This document shows, one piece after another, positions 1 to 8,144 of a DNA stretch of 64,000 bases. The number at the start of each line of letters is the position of its first letter. Position 1 is the first letter of the stretch. The notes below the pieces were generated by a model that saw nothing but the letters and a program-made list of their open reading frames with translations, was not told the origin of the DNA and ran no database searches. The position numbers and the translations under genes are program-made. The DNA is from SbD1 sp039679945 (lineage in GTDB: Bacteria; Desulfobacterota; Syntrophobacteria; Syntrophobacterales; Syntrophobacteraceae). The DNA lies in contig JBDKTY010000056.1 in NCBI GenBank assembly GCA_039679945.1, forward strand, positions 9,037 to 73,036, given 5' to 3'.

Positions 1-1497
1 CCCGAGATGGAGCAGGGTCAACAGGATCGCCACCGCCTTTTGTTCATACCAGGAAAGAACGAGCGAGAGCGGAAGTTCGTTGACTCCGACGTTGAACGCG
101 CCCGCCAGCGCCACCGCAATCTGGATCGCCGAGTAAGCGTCGTTGCACTGCCCGACGTCGAGTAGTCTGGGAAGCCCGTCGATCGTGCCGAGGTCCTTGT
201 CGAAGAAGCGGTACTTGCCGCAGGCCAGGGTCAGCACCACGCAGTCATTGGGGACTTTTTCGACGAATTCCGTGTAGTAGTTGCGCCCGGGTTTGGCGCC
301 GTCGCACCCGGCTACCAGGAAGAAGTGGCGGATCTTGCCGGCCTTTACAGCTTCTATCACCTTCGGGGCCACGCCCAGGACGGCATTCCTGCCGAACCCG
401 ACCATGACCTGTTTGCCGTTCAGGTCCTCCTGGAAACCCGGCATCTCCAGTGCCTTCTCGATCACCGGTGTAAAATCGCCGTTTTGTACGTGCCGGACTC
501 CAGGCCAGCCGACCAGGCCGGTCGTGAAGATGTTGTCATGGTAAACCTGCGCCGGTCTCTGGATGCAGTTGGTGGTCATGAGGATCGGCCCGGGAAAGTT
601 GGGGAATTCTTTTTGCTGGTTCTGCCACGCCGTTCCGAAGTGCCCATGGAAATGAGGGTATTTCTTGAGAGAGGGATAGCCGTGGGTGGGGAGCATCTCT
701 CCATGTGTGTATACATAGATGCCTTTGCCCTGGGTCTGCTGGAGCAGTGTGTCCAGATCCTTGAGATCGTGGCCGGAGATGAGAATGGCCTTGCCCTTCT
801 TGTGCCCGAGCGGTACGGGTGTCGGTACCGGATGTCCGTAGGAACCGGTATTGCCGGCGTCGAGCAGTTCCATGGCGCGCAGGTTCATTTCACCGCACTT
901 GAGGACGAGCCCCAGAATTTCAGTGAGGCCGATATCCTTTCTGGTAAGGGCGGCGAGGGCATCCACGAGGAAATTATAGACCGCGTCGTCTGCCTGGCCG
1001 AGGATGTGGGCGTGGTCGGCGTAGGCTGCAATGCCCTTTATGCCGAAAAGCAGGATGTGCCTCAGAGACTGGATGTCCGCGTTCTCAACATGGTCGCCTT
1101 TCAGCCCTACGGGAGCGGCTTGGGCCAGGAGGTCTTGACGGCTGGAGGCAAACTGAAAATTCGCGGCGAGCCCGGCATAGTCCTTCTTACCGCCGGCGGC
1201 AGCTACTTTTTCCTTGAGCTTTTCACGGAGTGCCACGGTCTTCGGAATGGCATCCATGAAGTATTGCTCGTCGAAGTTGACGTTGGTGAGCGTTGAGAAG
1301 AGGGCTTTGCAGGTGAATGCGCCCATTTCCTGTTCCCGTACTCCGCATTTACGTCCTTCGACCGCTACCTGGGCCAGTCCCTGGAGAGCAAAAACAAGCA
1401 GGTCCTGCAGGTCCGCAACTTCGGGCTGTTTTCCGCATACTCCGATCTTCGTGCATCCTTCGCCTTTTGCCGTTTGCTCGCATTGGTAACAGAACAT
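1..1497 (-). CDS. hcp: Hybrid-cluster protein (hydroxylamine reductase), 3' end cut by window edge
   Basis: Hcp is a cytoplasmic iron-sulfur protein. It is linked to nitric oxide and hydroxylamine detoxification in anaerobes. The minus-strand frame is open from ATG 1497 to base 1 (499 codons); the family is usually about 540-550 residues, so only the last 40-50 are missing. The N-terminus has Cys3, Cys6, Cys15 and Cys21, the spacing of the cubane cluster in class I (Desulfovibrio-type) Hcp. Further on, ISGHDLKDL, THGEMLPTHGYP, NCIQRP and a glycine-rich VGFGRNAVLG segment are typical of the family, and LACGKYRF and GQCNDAYS carry cysteines of the hybrid cluster. An AGGAGGA ribosome site lies about 5 bases before the ATG. 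The gene is divergent from the Crp/Fnr regulator at 1715, with a palindromic operator between them. Identification is very secure. Confidence 0.96.
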   Translation of the reverse strand, partial: MFCYQCEQTAKGEGCTKIGVCGKQPEVADLQDLLVFALQGLAQVAVEGRKCGVREQEMGAFTCKALFSTLTNVNFDEQYFMDAIPKTVALREKLKEKVAAAGGKKDYAGLAANFQFASSRQDLLAQAAPVGLKGDHVENADIQSLRHILLFGIKGIAAYADHAHILGQADDAVYNFLVDALAALTRKDIGLTEILGLVLKCGEMNLRAMELLDAGNTGSYGHPVPTPVPLGHKKGKAILISGHDLKDLDTLLQQTQGKGIYVYTHGEMLPTHGYPSLKKYPHFHGHFGTAWQNQQKEFPNFPGPILMTTNCIQRPAQVYHDNIFTTGLVGWPGVRHVQNGDFTPVIEKALEMPGFQEDLNGKQVMVGFGRNAVLGVAPKVIEAVKAGKIRHFFLVAGCDGAKPGRNYYTEFVEKVPNDCVVLTLACGKYRFFDKDLGTIDGLPRLLDVGQCNDAYSAIQIAVALAGAFNVGVNELPLSLVLSWYEQKAVAILLTLLHLG

Positions 1498-1598
1498 TCC
1501 ATCCTCCTCATCTGAACTCTTCTATGTTAATTGATGTGGGTAACCGTAGCTCTTGCATCCGCTTTAGATGCAATCTACTCTCTACCCGCGTCCCAATC

Positions 1599-1614
1599 CT
1601 TGACTTAGATCAAG
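1599..1614. promoter_or_regulatory. Crp/Fnr-type operator, probable HcpR site
   Basis: The 16-base palindrome CTTGACTTAGATCAAG has perfect 5-base arms (CTTGA and TCAAG) and closely resembles an FNR box (TTGAT-N4-ATCAA, one mismatch). It lies 102 bases before hcp and 101 before the regulator gene. HcpR sites in sulfate reducers are known to be TTGA-N6-TCAA-like. The assignment to HcpR is inferred from the position and the divergent gene pair. Confidence 0.7.
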
Positions 1615-1714
1615 GGGACTGGTTTTTTGGGGGGAAACGGAGAAATAATTCGGTAGCTCACCGGTGCAGTTTTCAAATTTAAACACTCAACAGGAAAAAA
1701 TCCGGGGCCGGCAC

Positions 1715-2401
1715 ATGGGAATTTCCGACATCCTGGCCAGGGCGTCCCTTTTTGAGGGGCTCCCGGCGGAACATCTTGCGTTCCTGGAGCAGATCTCAAT
1801 CGACCAGGATTTTGACAAGGGCCGGACGCTCTTCTCCGAAGGCGCCAGGGCGAAAGGCTTTTACCTGGTGGTCTCGGGGAGGCTTAAAATCTACAAACTC
1901 TCGCGTGAGGGAAAAGAACAGATCCTTCACATCTTCGGTCCTGGCGAGATCTTCGGGGAAGTTCCCGTGTTCGCGGGAGGCAGTTACCCGGCCAATGCCG
2001 AAGCAATCGAGGCGAGCCGTGTCCTTTTTTTCCCGAGGGATTCTTTCGTGGCGCTCATCGGCCGGGAACCTTCCATTGCTTTGAAGATGCTGGGCATACT
2101 CTCGCAACGGCTTCGCCGCTTCACCCACATGATTGAAGACCTGTCGCTCAAGGAAGTGCCGGGCCGGCTTGCCGCATACCTGATTTACCTGGGCGAGAAG
2201 AGTTCGACCCCGGACGTGATGGAACTCGAAACCACGAAAGCGCAACTCGCCAGCCTCCTGGGGACCATTCCGGAAACGCTTTCAAGAATCTTGGCGAAAA
2301 TGGCCCAACAGGGTATCCTCTCCGTCGATGGCCGGAAGATCACAATTCTCGAGCGGGACGAGTTGAAAGCGCTGGCGGCGGGCATGAAGGCACGATTTTG
2401 A
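1715..2401 (+). CDS. hcpR: Crp/Fnr-family regulator, likely HcpR
   Basis: This 228-residue protein has an N-terminal cyclic-nucleotide-binding-type beta-roll (about residues 12-110, with GEIFGEVPVFAGG as the hallmark) and a C-terminal winged helix. The recognition helix lies near TKAQLASLLGTIPETLSRIL. It lacks the N-terminal cysteine cluster of Fnr, as HcpR proteins do. Divergence from hcp and the shared palindrome at 1599-1614 make HcpR the best call; HcpR regulators activate hcp and other nitrosative-stress genes. ATG 1715 was chosen because the fold begins there (MGISDILARASLFEGLP). An in-frame ATG at 1664 would add 17 residues without a ribosome site. The predicted ligand (heme/NO in characterised HcpR) cannot be read from sequence. 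Confidence 0.85.
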   Translation: MGISDILARASLFEGLPAEHLAFLEQISIDQDFDKGRTLFSEGARAKGFYLVVSGRLKIYKLSREGKEQILHIFGPGEIFGEVPVFAGGSYPANAEAIEASRVLFFPRDSFVALIGREPSIALKMLGILSQRLRRFTHMIEDLSLKEVPGRLAAYLIYLGEKSSTPDVMELETTKAQLASLLGTIPETLSRILAKMAQQGILSVDGRKITILERDELKALAAGMKARF

Positions 2402-2453
2402 TGAGGGCGTGATTCCGCAAATATCGTGCGACGTATTCGGATAAAAAAGAAAG

Positions 2454-2481
2454 AAAGCCAGGGGCGGGGGGTCCTGGCTTT
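2454..2481. terminator. Hairpin after the Crp/Fnr gene
   Basis: AAAGCCAGG (2454-2462) pairs with CCTGGCTTT (2473-2481), a 9-bp stem with a G-rich loop. The plus strand has no T-tract after it. On the minus strand the stem is followed by a T-rich run, so it could also stop antisense transcription. Confidence 0.4.
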
Positions 2482-2713
2482 CCGGGGCGAAAAGATGCGG
2501 GGTTTTAAATTGATTCTTGGAAGGAGGGACAATCTTGTAGGTGGCAAAATATCAAAACCTGGCGCCTTTTAAATAGGGTGTTGACAGTATTTTTAAGTGA
2601 GTAATACAGTAGATTTCAATGTCTTCCGCAATATGGTAACGAGCGTTTTGATGGTTGGGAGACATCCAGTTTTTGACTGACCACTAAACATTTCACTAAC
2701 ATGGTTTGGTAAA

Positions 2714-3325
2714 ATGAGACTGCTAATTGTACGAAATCTGTCACTTGTCCTGTTGGTTGCCCTTCTAACCGGGTGTGCATCCTTTTCCAGAGGGTTACCA
2801 GGCGTAACTAACCCCCCCAGCAGGGAAGCGGAGGCTAAGCTTGTCGAAGCCAGCGGCGCGCTTGACTCCGTGAATGAACAATCGGCCGCTTTCTATTCAC
2901 AGCTTGCGCAGGTTGCCTCGGAGGTCAAGGAATTCTGCGGCCGCCCGAGCTGGCCTGAGTTCGAGCAGATATTGCTCGAATTTCCATCGCTCCGGGACCC
3001 TGACAACGACATTGAAATCACGAGCGAAATAGAAAGCAGATTTTCGGATTGGGCGCGCAGATGGAAGAGTTCCTGGGAGGAGACTTTCACGGCTTATCAT
3101 GATCTGGTGGATAAATGCATCATTCTGGAAGCGAGAAGACTTGCGGTGCGCGAGAGGTTGCTTGCGGTGCAGGCCAAATATATAGCGGCGGTGATGCTCG
3201 AGATTTCCGCCGGACGCGAGAAACAGGCCCAGGAGATCTACACGGTAGTGGACGTGCTGGATAAATCGGGAGCGGAATTGAATTCTTACCAGGTCGATGA
3301 CCTTGGATTCTTTCGTCTCCGTTGA
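2714..3325 (+). CDS. Putative lipoprotein of unknown function
   Basis: The 203-residue product starts with a lipoprotein signal: charged MRLLIVR, a hydrophobic stretch, then LLTGC with the lipid-attachment cysteine at position 21. The rest is largely charged and helical, with long heptad-like stretches (for example around residues 110-190) that could form a coiled coil. No catalytic motif is visible. It stands alone: more than 300 bases separate it from the RND operon downstream, and the hairpin at 2454-2481 separates it from the regulator upstream. I do not recognise the family. It probably sits in the periplasm anchored to a membrane. The position-2 residue after Cys21 is Ala, not Asp, so outer-membrane sorting is plausible. 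Confidence 0.7.
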   Translation: MRLLIVRNLSLVLLVALLTGCASFSRGLPGVTNPPSREAEAKLVEASGALDSVNEQSAAFYSQLAQVASEVKEFCGRPSWPEFEQILLEFPSLRDPDNDIEITSEIESRFSDWARRWKSSWEETFTAYHDLVDKCIILEARRLAVRERLLAVQAKYIAAVMLEISAGREKQAQEIYTVVDVLDKSGAELNSYQVDDLGFFRLR

Positions 3326-3641
3326 GCCCCATCTTTTTCCGGGCCGGCGCGGGATCACGGGCCATTTGATTTGACATTCCCCCGATATTCTGTTCACCCT
3401 ATGCGCTGCTAATACCGATTAGCAGATAACAAAAATATTCCCCAAAAAAACCGGTTCCGCACCGGTGGGTTTAGCAGGAAAATACGCTGTCCGCGACAAC
3501 GCGCGCGGGCGGTGCATCCAGCTATTACTGAACGGAAACGTTGGACTTTAAGCTCGTCGGCAAATAACCGTCACGGCCGGATTCAGTGAAGGTGGCGATG
3601 TGTCCGGTTGAACAGGAGTCAGCCAAAAGGGGGGGCCTTTT
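3326..3641. other. Intergenic, no gene seen
   Basis: This stretch between the lipoprotein and the RND operon has no convincing reading frame. It contains a duplicated ACCGGT palindrome (3450-3455 and 3461-3466) that can fold as a short hairpin after an A-run. The promoter for the RND operon should be here but no clear consensus was found. Confidence 0.5.
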
Positions 3642-4928
3642 GTGAGCAGACTGAAGAGGAAGGAGAGAATCACTTTGCGAAATACTGCCTTATTAGAATT
3701 TGGTTCATCAAGGTGTCGGCGTCACTCTGTACGAGGCGTATTTCTGGCATCGCTCGCGTCCGTCTTTGTGCTCGCGATGGCAACTGCCGGCTGCGGTAAA
3801 CATGATGAAAAGCAGGCTCCGGCGGAAAAACGGATAGAGGTCTCCACCGTAACCGTTACTCCCAGGGACACGCCGGTGACCTTCGAGACCATCGCCCAGA
3901 CCCAGAGTTCCAGGCAGGTGAACATCCAGGCGCGCGTCAGCGGTTTCCTCGAAAAAAGGGTCTACACCGAAGGCTCGATCGTCAAGGAGGGCCAAACACT
4001 CTTCCTGATGGACCAGAAACCATTCAAGGTGCAGCTTGCTCTCTACAACGCGGCACTCGCCCAGCAGGAGGCGGCCCTGTCCACCGCGCGCTTGAACCTC
4101 GCTCGGGTCAAGCCCCTTACCCAATTGAACGCTCTGTCCCAGAAGGACCTCGATGATGCCACCGGCCAGTTCCAGTCGGCCTCGGCGGGAGTTGAGCAGG
4201 CCAAGGCCCAGGTGGAGAACGCGAAGCTCAATCTCTCCTACACGGTGATCACCTCACCGGTCGACGGTATCACCAGTTCCGCCTCGCAAGCCGACGGCAC
4301 ATACCTCAATACGATGAACAGTCAACTCACCACCGTCGCGGTGCTTTCGCCGATGTGGGTCAACTTCAGCATCTCGGAGAACGAGTGGCTGAGAACGATG
4401 GACGAGGTTACCAGGGGCCTGGTGCGCCCACCGGAACATCACAGCTACATCGTGGAGGTCGTGCTGGTGGACGGCTCCATATTCCCCTACACGGGCCAGA
4501 TCACCTTCGCCGAGCCGTCGTTCAACGCCCAGACCGGAACGTTTCTCATCCGCGCCAGTGTCGAGAACCCGAAGGGTGTGCTGCGTCCGAACCAGTATGT
4601 GCGGGTGCGCCTGAAGGGTGCTGTCCGGCCGAATGCGGTCCTTATCCCTCAGCGAGCCGTACAGCAGGGACCAAAGGGGCACTTTGTCTGGGTGGTGGAT
4701 AAGGAGGGCAAGGTCGAACTGCGTCCTGTCGTGACGGGCGAATGGCATGAAAACGACTGGTTCATCAGCGAGGGTCTCCAGGCGAACGATCAGGTGGTTG
4801 TCGATGGCGCTCTCCTGCTTCGGCCCGGCGCGCCCGTCACCGTCAAACAAGGCGGCGCCGCTCCAGGTCCGGCACCCGCGCCGAAACCAAGCGCCGCGCC
4901 AGCCGGAACAGCCCAGGGTGGCAAATAG
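3642..4928 (+). CDS. RND efflux periplasmic adaptor (membrane fusion protein, MexA/AcrA type)
   Basis: The adaptor links an inner-membrane RND pump to an outer-membrane channel. The 428-residue protein has a long leader with a lipobox ending at Cys51 (MATAGCG), then the biotinyl-lipoyl-like half-motifs (VSGFLEKRVYTEGSIVKEGQ and TVITSPVDGITS), an alpha-helical hairpin between them (about residues 120-195), and the beta-barrel and membrane-proximal domains. The C-terminus is Pro/Ala rich. The start is GTG 3642; a TTG at 3675 would give a shorter leader closer to normal length, so the N-terminus is uncertain. It is followed by the pump gene after 14 bases and is the first gene of a three-gene efflux operon. 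The substrate cannot be deduced. Confidence 0.93.
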   Translation: MSRLKRKERITLRNTALLEFGSSRCRRHSVRGVFLASLASVFVLAMATAGCGKHDEKQAPAEKRIEVSTVTVTPRDTPVTFETIAQTQSSRQVNIQARVSGFLEKRVYTEGSIVKEGQTLFLMDQKPFKVQLALYNAALAQQEAALSTARLNLARVKPLTQLNALSQKDLDDATGQFQSASAGVEQAKAQVENAKLNLSYTVITSPVDGITSSASQADGTYLNTMNSQLTTVAVLSPMWVNFSISENEWLRTMDEVTRGLVRPPEHHSYIVEVVLVDGSIFPYTGQITFAEPSFNAQTGTFLIRASVENPKGVLRPNQYVRVRLKGAVRPNAVLIPQRAVQQGPKGHFVWVVDKEGKVELRPVVTGEWHENDWFISEGLQANDQVVVDGALLLRPGAPVTVKQGGAAPGPAPAPKPSAAPAGTAQGGK

Positions 4929-4942
4929 AGGAGGCCGGATCT

Positions 4943-7900
4943 ATGTTTTCACGATTCTTTATAGAACGGCCGATCTTCGCGACGGTCATCTCCATTATAC
5001 TGTGCCTGGCCGGCCTGGTGGCTCTGCACTCGTTGCCGGTGGAACAATACCCGACGATCACGCCCGTCCAGGTCTCGGTTTCGGCGACATATCCGGGCGC
5101 CGACTCCCAGACGCTGGCGGATTCCGTTGCCGCGCCGATCGAGGCGCAGATCAACGGTGTCGACAACATGATCTACATGTCCTCGACGAGTTCCTCGAAC
5201 GGGCAATTGACGCTCACCGTCTATTTCTCGCTCAACACCGATCCCGATATCGCCCAGGTGCAGGTGCAGAACCGAGTTAGCCTGGCGACACCGCAGTTGC
5301 CCTCCGCCGTGGTGCAGCAGGGTGTTTCGGTGGAAAAGAAATCCTCCTCGATCATGATGCTGATCGCCGTCTTCGGGAAGGGGGCACGCTTCAGCAGTGA
5401 CTATATCGCCAACTACGCGAACGTCTATATCCTGGATGCGCTCAAGCGCGTGCCGGGTGCCGGTCAGGCGGCGATCCTGGGAGCACCCGATCAGGCGATG
5501 CGCATCTGGATGAATCCGGACCGCATGGCTTCGCTCGGGATTACGACAAGCGATATCCAGGGCGCCGTGTCGAACCAGAACGCCCTGTACGGGGCCGGCC
5601 AGATCGGGCAACAGCCGACGGCCGAACCTGTACAGCTCACATTCCCGGTGGTTACTCAGCGCCCGTTCACCGAACCCTCCCAGTACGACAATATCATCCT
5701 CCGCGCGAACCAGGATGGCAGCGCGATTGTACGGCTGAAAGACGTGGCCCGGCCCGAGGTCGGATTGAGACAGTATATTGTCGACAGTAAGGTCAACGGT
5801 ACTCCCGCCACGTTCATCGCCGTCTATCAGCAACCCGGCGCGAACGCCCTCGATGTGTCCAAGGCGGTCCGCAAAACCCTTGAAGAAATGAAGTCGCGCT
5901 TCCCCACCGGGATTGACTATGTTGTGTCGCTCGACACCACGGATTTCGTGAAGCTGTCCATCGATGAAGTCAAAACGACCCTTCTGGAAGCGATCTTCCT
6001 GGTAATATTGGTTGTCTACCTTTTCCTGCAGAGTTTTCGCACGACGATCATCTGCACGGCCGCCATCATCGTCGCGCTGGTTACCACCTTCTCGGGCATG
6101 CTCGCCCTGGGGTTTTCCATCAACCTGCTCACCCTCTTCGGCCTTGTCCTTGCGATCGGTATGGTGGTCGACGATGCGATTGTGGTCGTGGAGAATGTGG
6201 AACGCAACATGGCCATGTTCCACATTCCTCCCAGGGAAGCCACGATCAAGGCCATGGGGGAAATATCCGGATCGCTTGTCGCCGTGGTGCTCGTGATGGC
6301 ATCGGTTTTCATACCGGCGGCTTTTTTGCCCGGAACCACGGGCCAACTCTATAAACAATTCGCCATAACGATCGTCATTTCGGTGGCCGTCTCGGGTTTT
6401 GTCGCTCTCACGCTGACTCCGGCAATGTGCGGTATCCTGCTGAAGCACACCGCGCCCCCCACACGCGGCTTCTTCGCCTGGTTCAACCGGAGGGTCGACA
6501 ATATTACCCAGGCATTCGGCAGCGCCGTGCTGCTCGTCATAAAGCGCATGAGCGTCGCGCTCGTGCTGCTCTGCGTGCTGGTATGGTCGATCGTGCACCT
6601 TTTCGAAGTTCTCCCGACGAGCTTCGTGCCGCAGGAGGACCAGGGCTACGTAATGGGGGCGATCATCATGCCCGATGCCGCGAGCCTCGACAGGACCGAG
6701 ATCGTTTCGGACCGCGTGGATGCAGTTTTCGCGGATACCCCGGGCGTGGAATATCGTGCCGAAATCACGGGCTTCAGCCTGCTCGACAACGGGTTCAAAA
6801 CCAATGGCGGAACGATTTTCGCGAATTTGAAACCCTTTGAGGAGCGCTACGGGTCCAAGGAAAAGGCACTCACGCAAAATTCGGAAGCCGTGCTGGCTCG
6901 GGTGCACCGGGAGACCTCGAAAATACAGGAAGGACTCATCATACCGATCGCTCCGCCGGCAATTCCGGGAATCGGTACTACCGGCGGTTTCGAGTTCTGG
7001 GTCCAGGATACGGGCGCCGGGGAACCCTCGAGGCTCGAGGAGCTGACAAACCAGTTCCTCGCCAAGGCTCGACAGCGTCCGGAATTGACCGGGTTGAACT
7101 CCAGATTCCGCGCGAACACACAACAATTGCGCGCCGATGTCAACCGCGAGAAAGCCAACCTGCTCGGTGTACCGGTTCAGGACGTCTACAGCGCGATACA
7201 GGCGCAGTTCGGGTCCCTGACGGTGAGCCAGTTCAACCAATTCAGCCGTGTGTGGTGGGTCATCCTCCAGTCTGATCCAAAATACCGGGTGAACCCCGAG
7301 GACCTCAACCGGATCTATACGCGGTCCACTCAGGGCCAGATGGTTCCACTCTCGGCCATGGTCACCGCAAAGTGGGTCACCGGCCCCGACCTGCTACCCC
7401 ACTTCAACGGTTTCCCGGCCGCACAGGTAAACGGAAACGCAGCGACCGGTTACAGCTCGGGCCAGGCGATCGCGGCAATGGAAGAGGTAGCGCGCGAAGT
7501 GCTGCCCCAGGGCTATACTTTTGCGTGGTCGGGCCTTGCCTTCGAGGAAAAGAAATCGGGGGGCACTTCCATGGTCGCCTTCGGGTTCGGACTCCTCATA
7601 GTGTTCCTCGTCCTGGCCGCCCAGTACGAGTCCTGGACACTGCCCGGTTCCGTCATGATGGCGGTTCCCTTCGGAGTCTTGGGCGCGCTTTCGGCTAACT
7701 GGCTTCGGGGGCTCGAAAACGATGTCTATTTCCAGATCGGGCTCCTGGTATTGATCGGATTGGGAGCGAAGAACGCGATTCTGCGCGTCTCGTTTGCCGT
7801 GGAACTGCGCAAGCAGGGTAAATCGTTGATCGACGCCACGATCGAGGCGGGCGAGCAGCGGCTCAGGCCAATCATCATGACTTCGCTTGCTTTCGCGTTC

Positions 7901-8143
7901 GGTGTATTGCCTCTGGCGTTGGCGACAGGCGCCGGCGCCAACGCACGTCATTCGATCGGTACGGGCATCATCGGCGGCATGATCGGTGAGACCACCCTGG
8001 CAATGCTCTACGTGCCTCTGTTCTTTTACATATTCGACAAGCTGAGCGAGCGCTCGCGGGGCAAGAAGCTCTCGGAGGAACACGAAGAGCAGGTCGCCGC
8101 GAGTCCTGTTGTCTTACCGCACCCGCCGGCGAAGGGAGATTGA
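4943..8143 (+). CDS. RND multidrug efflux pump, HAE1 family (AcrB/MexB-like)
   Basis: This 1066-residue inner-membrane proton/drug antiporter has the normal length and architecture of the AcrB family: FFIERPIFATVISI at the N-terminus, two large periplasmic loops and 12 expected membrane helices. The proton-relay pair is present as Asp410-Asp411 in GMVVDDAIVVVENVER, and the relay lysine in GLGAKNAIL. An oddity is the sequence right after that lysine, ILRVSFAVEL, where most relatives have ILIVEFA; an Arg and a Ser replace conserved residues inside a membrane helix. The gene lies between its adaptor (14 bases upstream) and its outer-membrane partner (1 base downstream), so the tripartite system is complete. 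No local regulator is adjacent. Confidence 0.96.
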   Translation: MFSRFFIERPIFATVISIILCLAGLVALHSLPVEQYPTITPVQVSVSATYPGADSQTLADSVAAPIEAQINGVDNMIYMSSTSSSNGQLTLTVYFSLNTDPDIAQVQVQNRVSLATPQLPSAVVQQGVSVEKKSSSIMMLIAVFGKGARFSSDYIANYANVYILDALKRVPGAGQAAILGAPDQAMRIWMNPDRMASLGITTSDIQGAVSNQNALYGAGQIGQQPTAEPVQLTFPVVTQRPFTEPSQYDNIILRANQDGSAIVRLKDVARPEVGLRQYIVDSKVNGTPATFIAVYQQPGANALDVSKAVRKTLEEMKSRFPTGIDYVVSLDTTDFVKLSIDEVKTTLLEAIFLVILVVYLFLQSFRTTIICTAAIIVALVTTFSGMLALGFSINLLTLFGLVLAIGMVVDDAIVVVENVERNMAMFHIPPREATIKAMGEISGSLVAVVLVMASVFIPAAFLPGTTGQLYKQFAITIVISVAVSGFVALTLTPAMCGILLKHTAPPTRGFFAWFNRRVDNITQAFGSAVLLVIKRMSVALVLLCVLVWSIVHLFEVLPTSFVPQEDQGYVMGAIIMPDAASLDRTEIVSDRVDAVFADTPGVEYRAEITGFSLLDNGFKTNGGTIFANLKPFEERYGSKEKALTQNSEAVLARVHRETSKIQEGLIIPIAPPAIPGIGTTGGFEFWVQDTGAGEPSRLEELTNQFLAKARQRPELTGLNSRFRANTQQLRADVNREKANLLGVPVQDVYSAIQAQFGSLTVSQFNQFSRVWWVILQSDPKYRVNPEDLNRIYTRSTQGQMVPLSAMVTAKWVTGPDLLPHFNGFPAAQVNGNAATGYSSGQAIAAMEEVAREVLPQGYTFAWSGLAFEEKKSGGTSMVAFGFGLLIVFLVLAAQYESWTLPGSVMMAVPFGVLGALSANWLRGLENDVYFQIGLLVLIGLGAKNAILRVSFAVELRKQGKSLIDATIEAGEQRLRPIIMTSLAFAFGVLPLALATGAGANARHSIGTGIIGGMIGETTLAMLYVPLFFYIFDKLSERSRGKKLSEEHEEQVAASPVVLPHPPAKGD

Positions 8144-8144
8144 C

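Noticed and set aside
325..1296. Long plus-strand frame opposite hcp
   Set aside because: It is the antisense shadow of hcp, whose minus-strand frame has all the family motifs.
4949..7240. Very long minus-strand frame opposite the RND pump
   Set aside because: The composition (His, Arg and Asp rich, no family motif) is that of an antisense shadow of a GC-rich gene.
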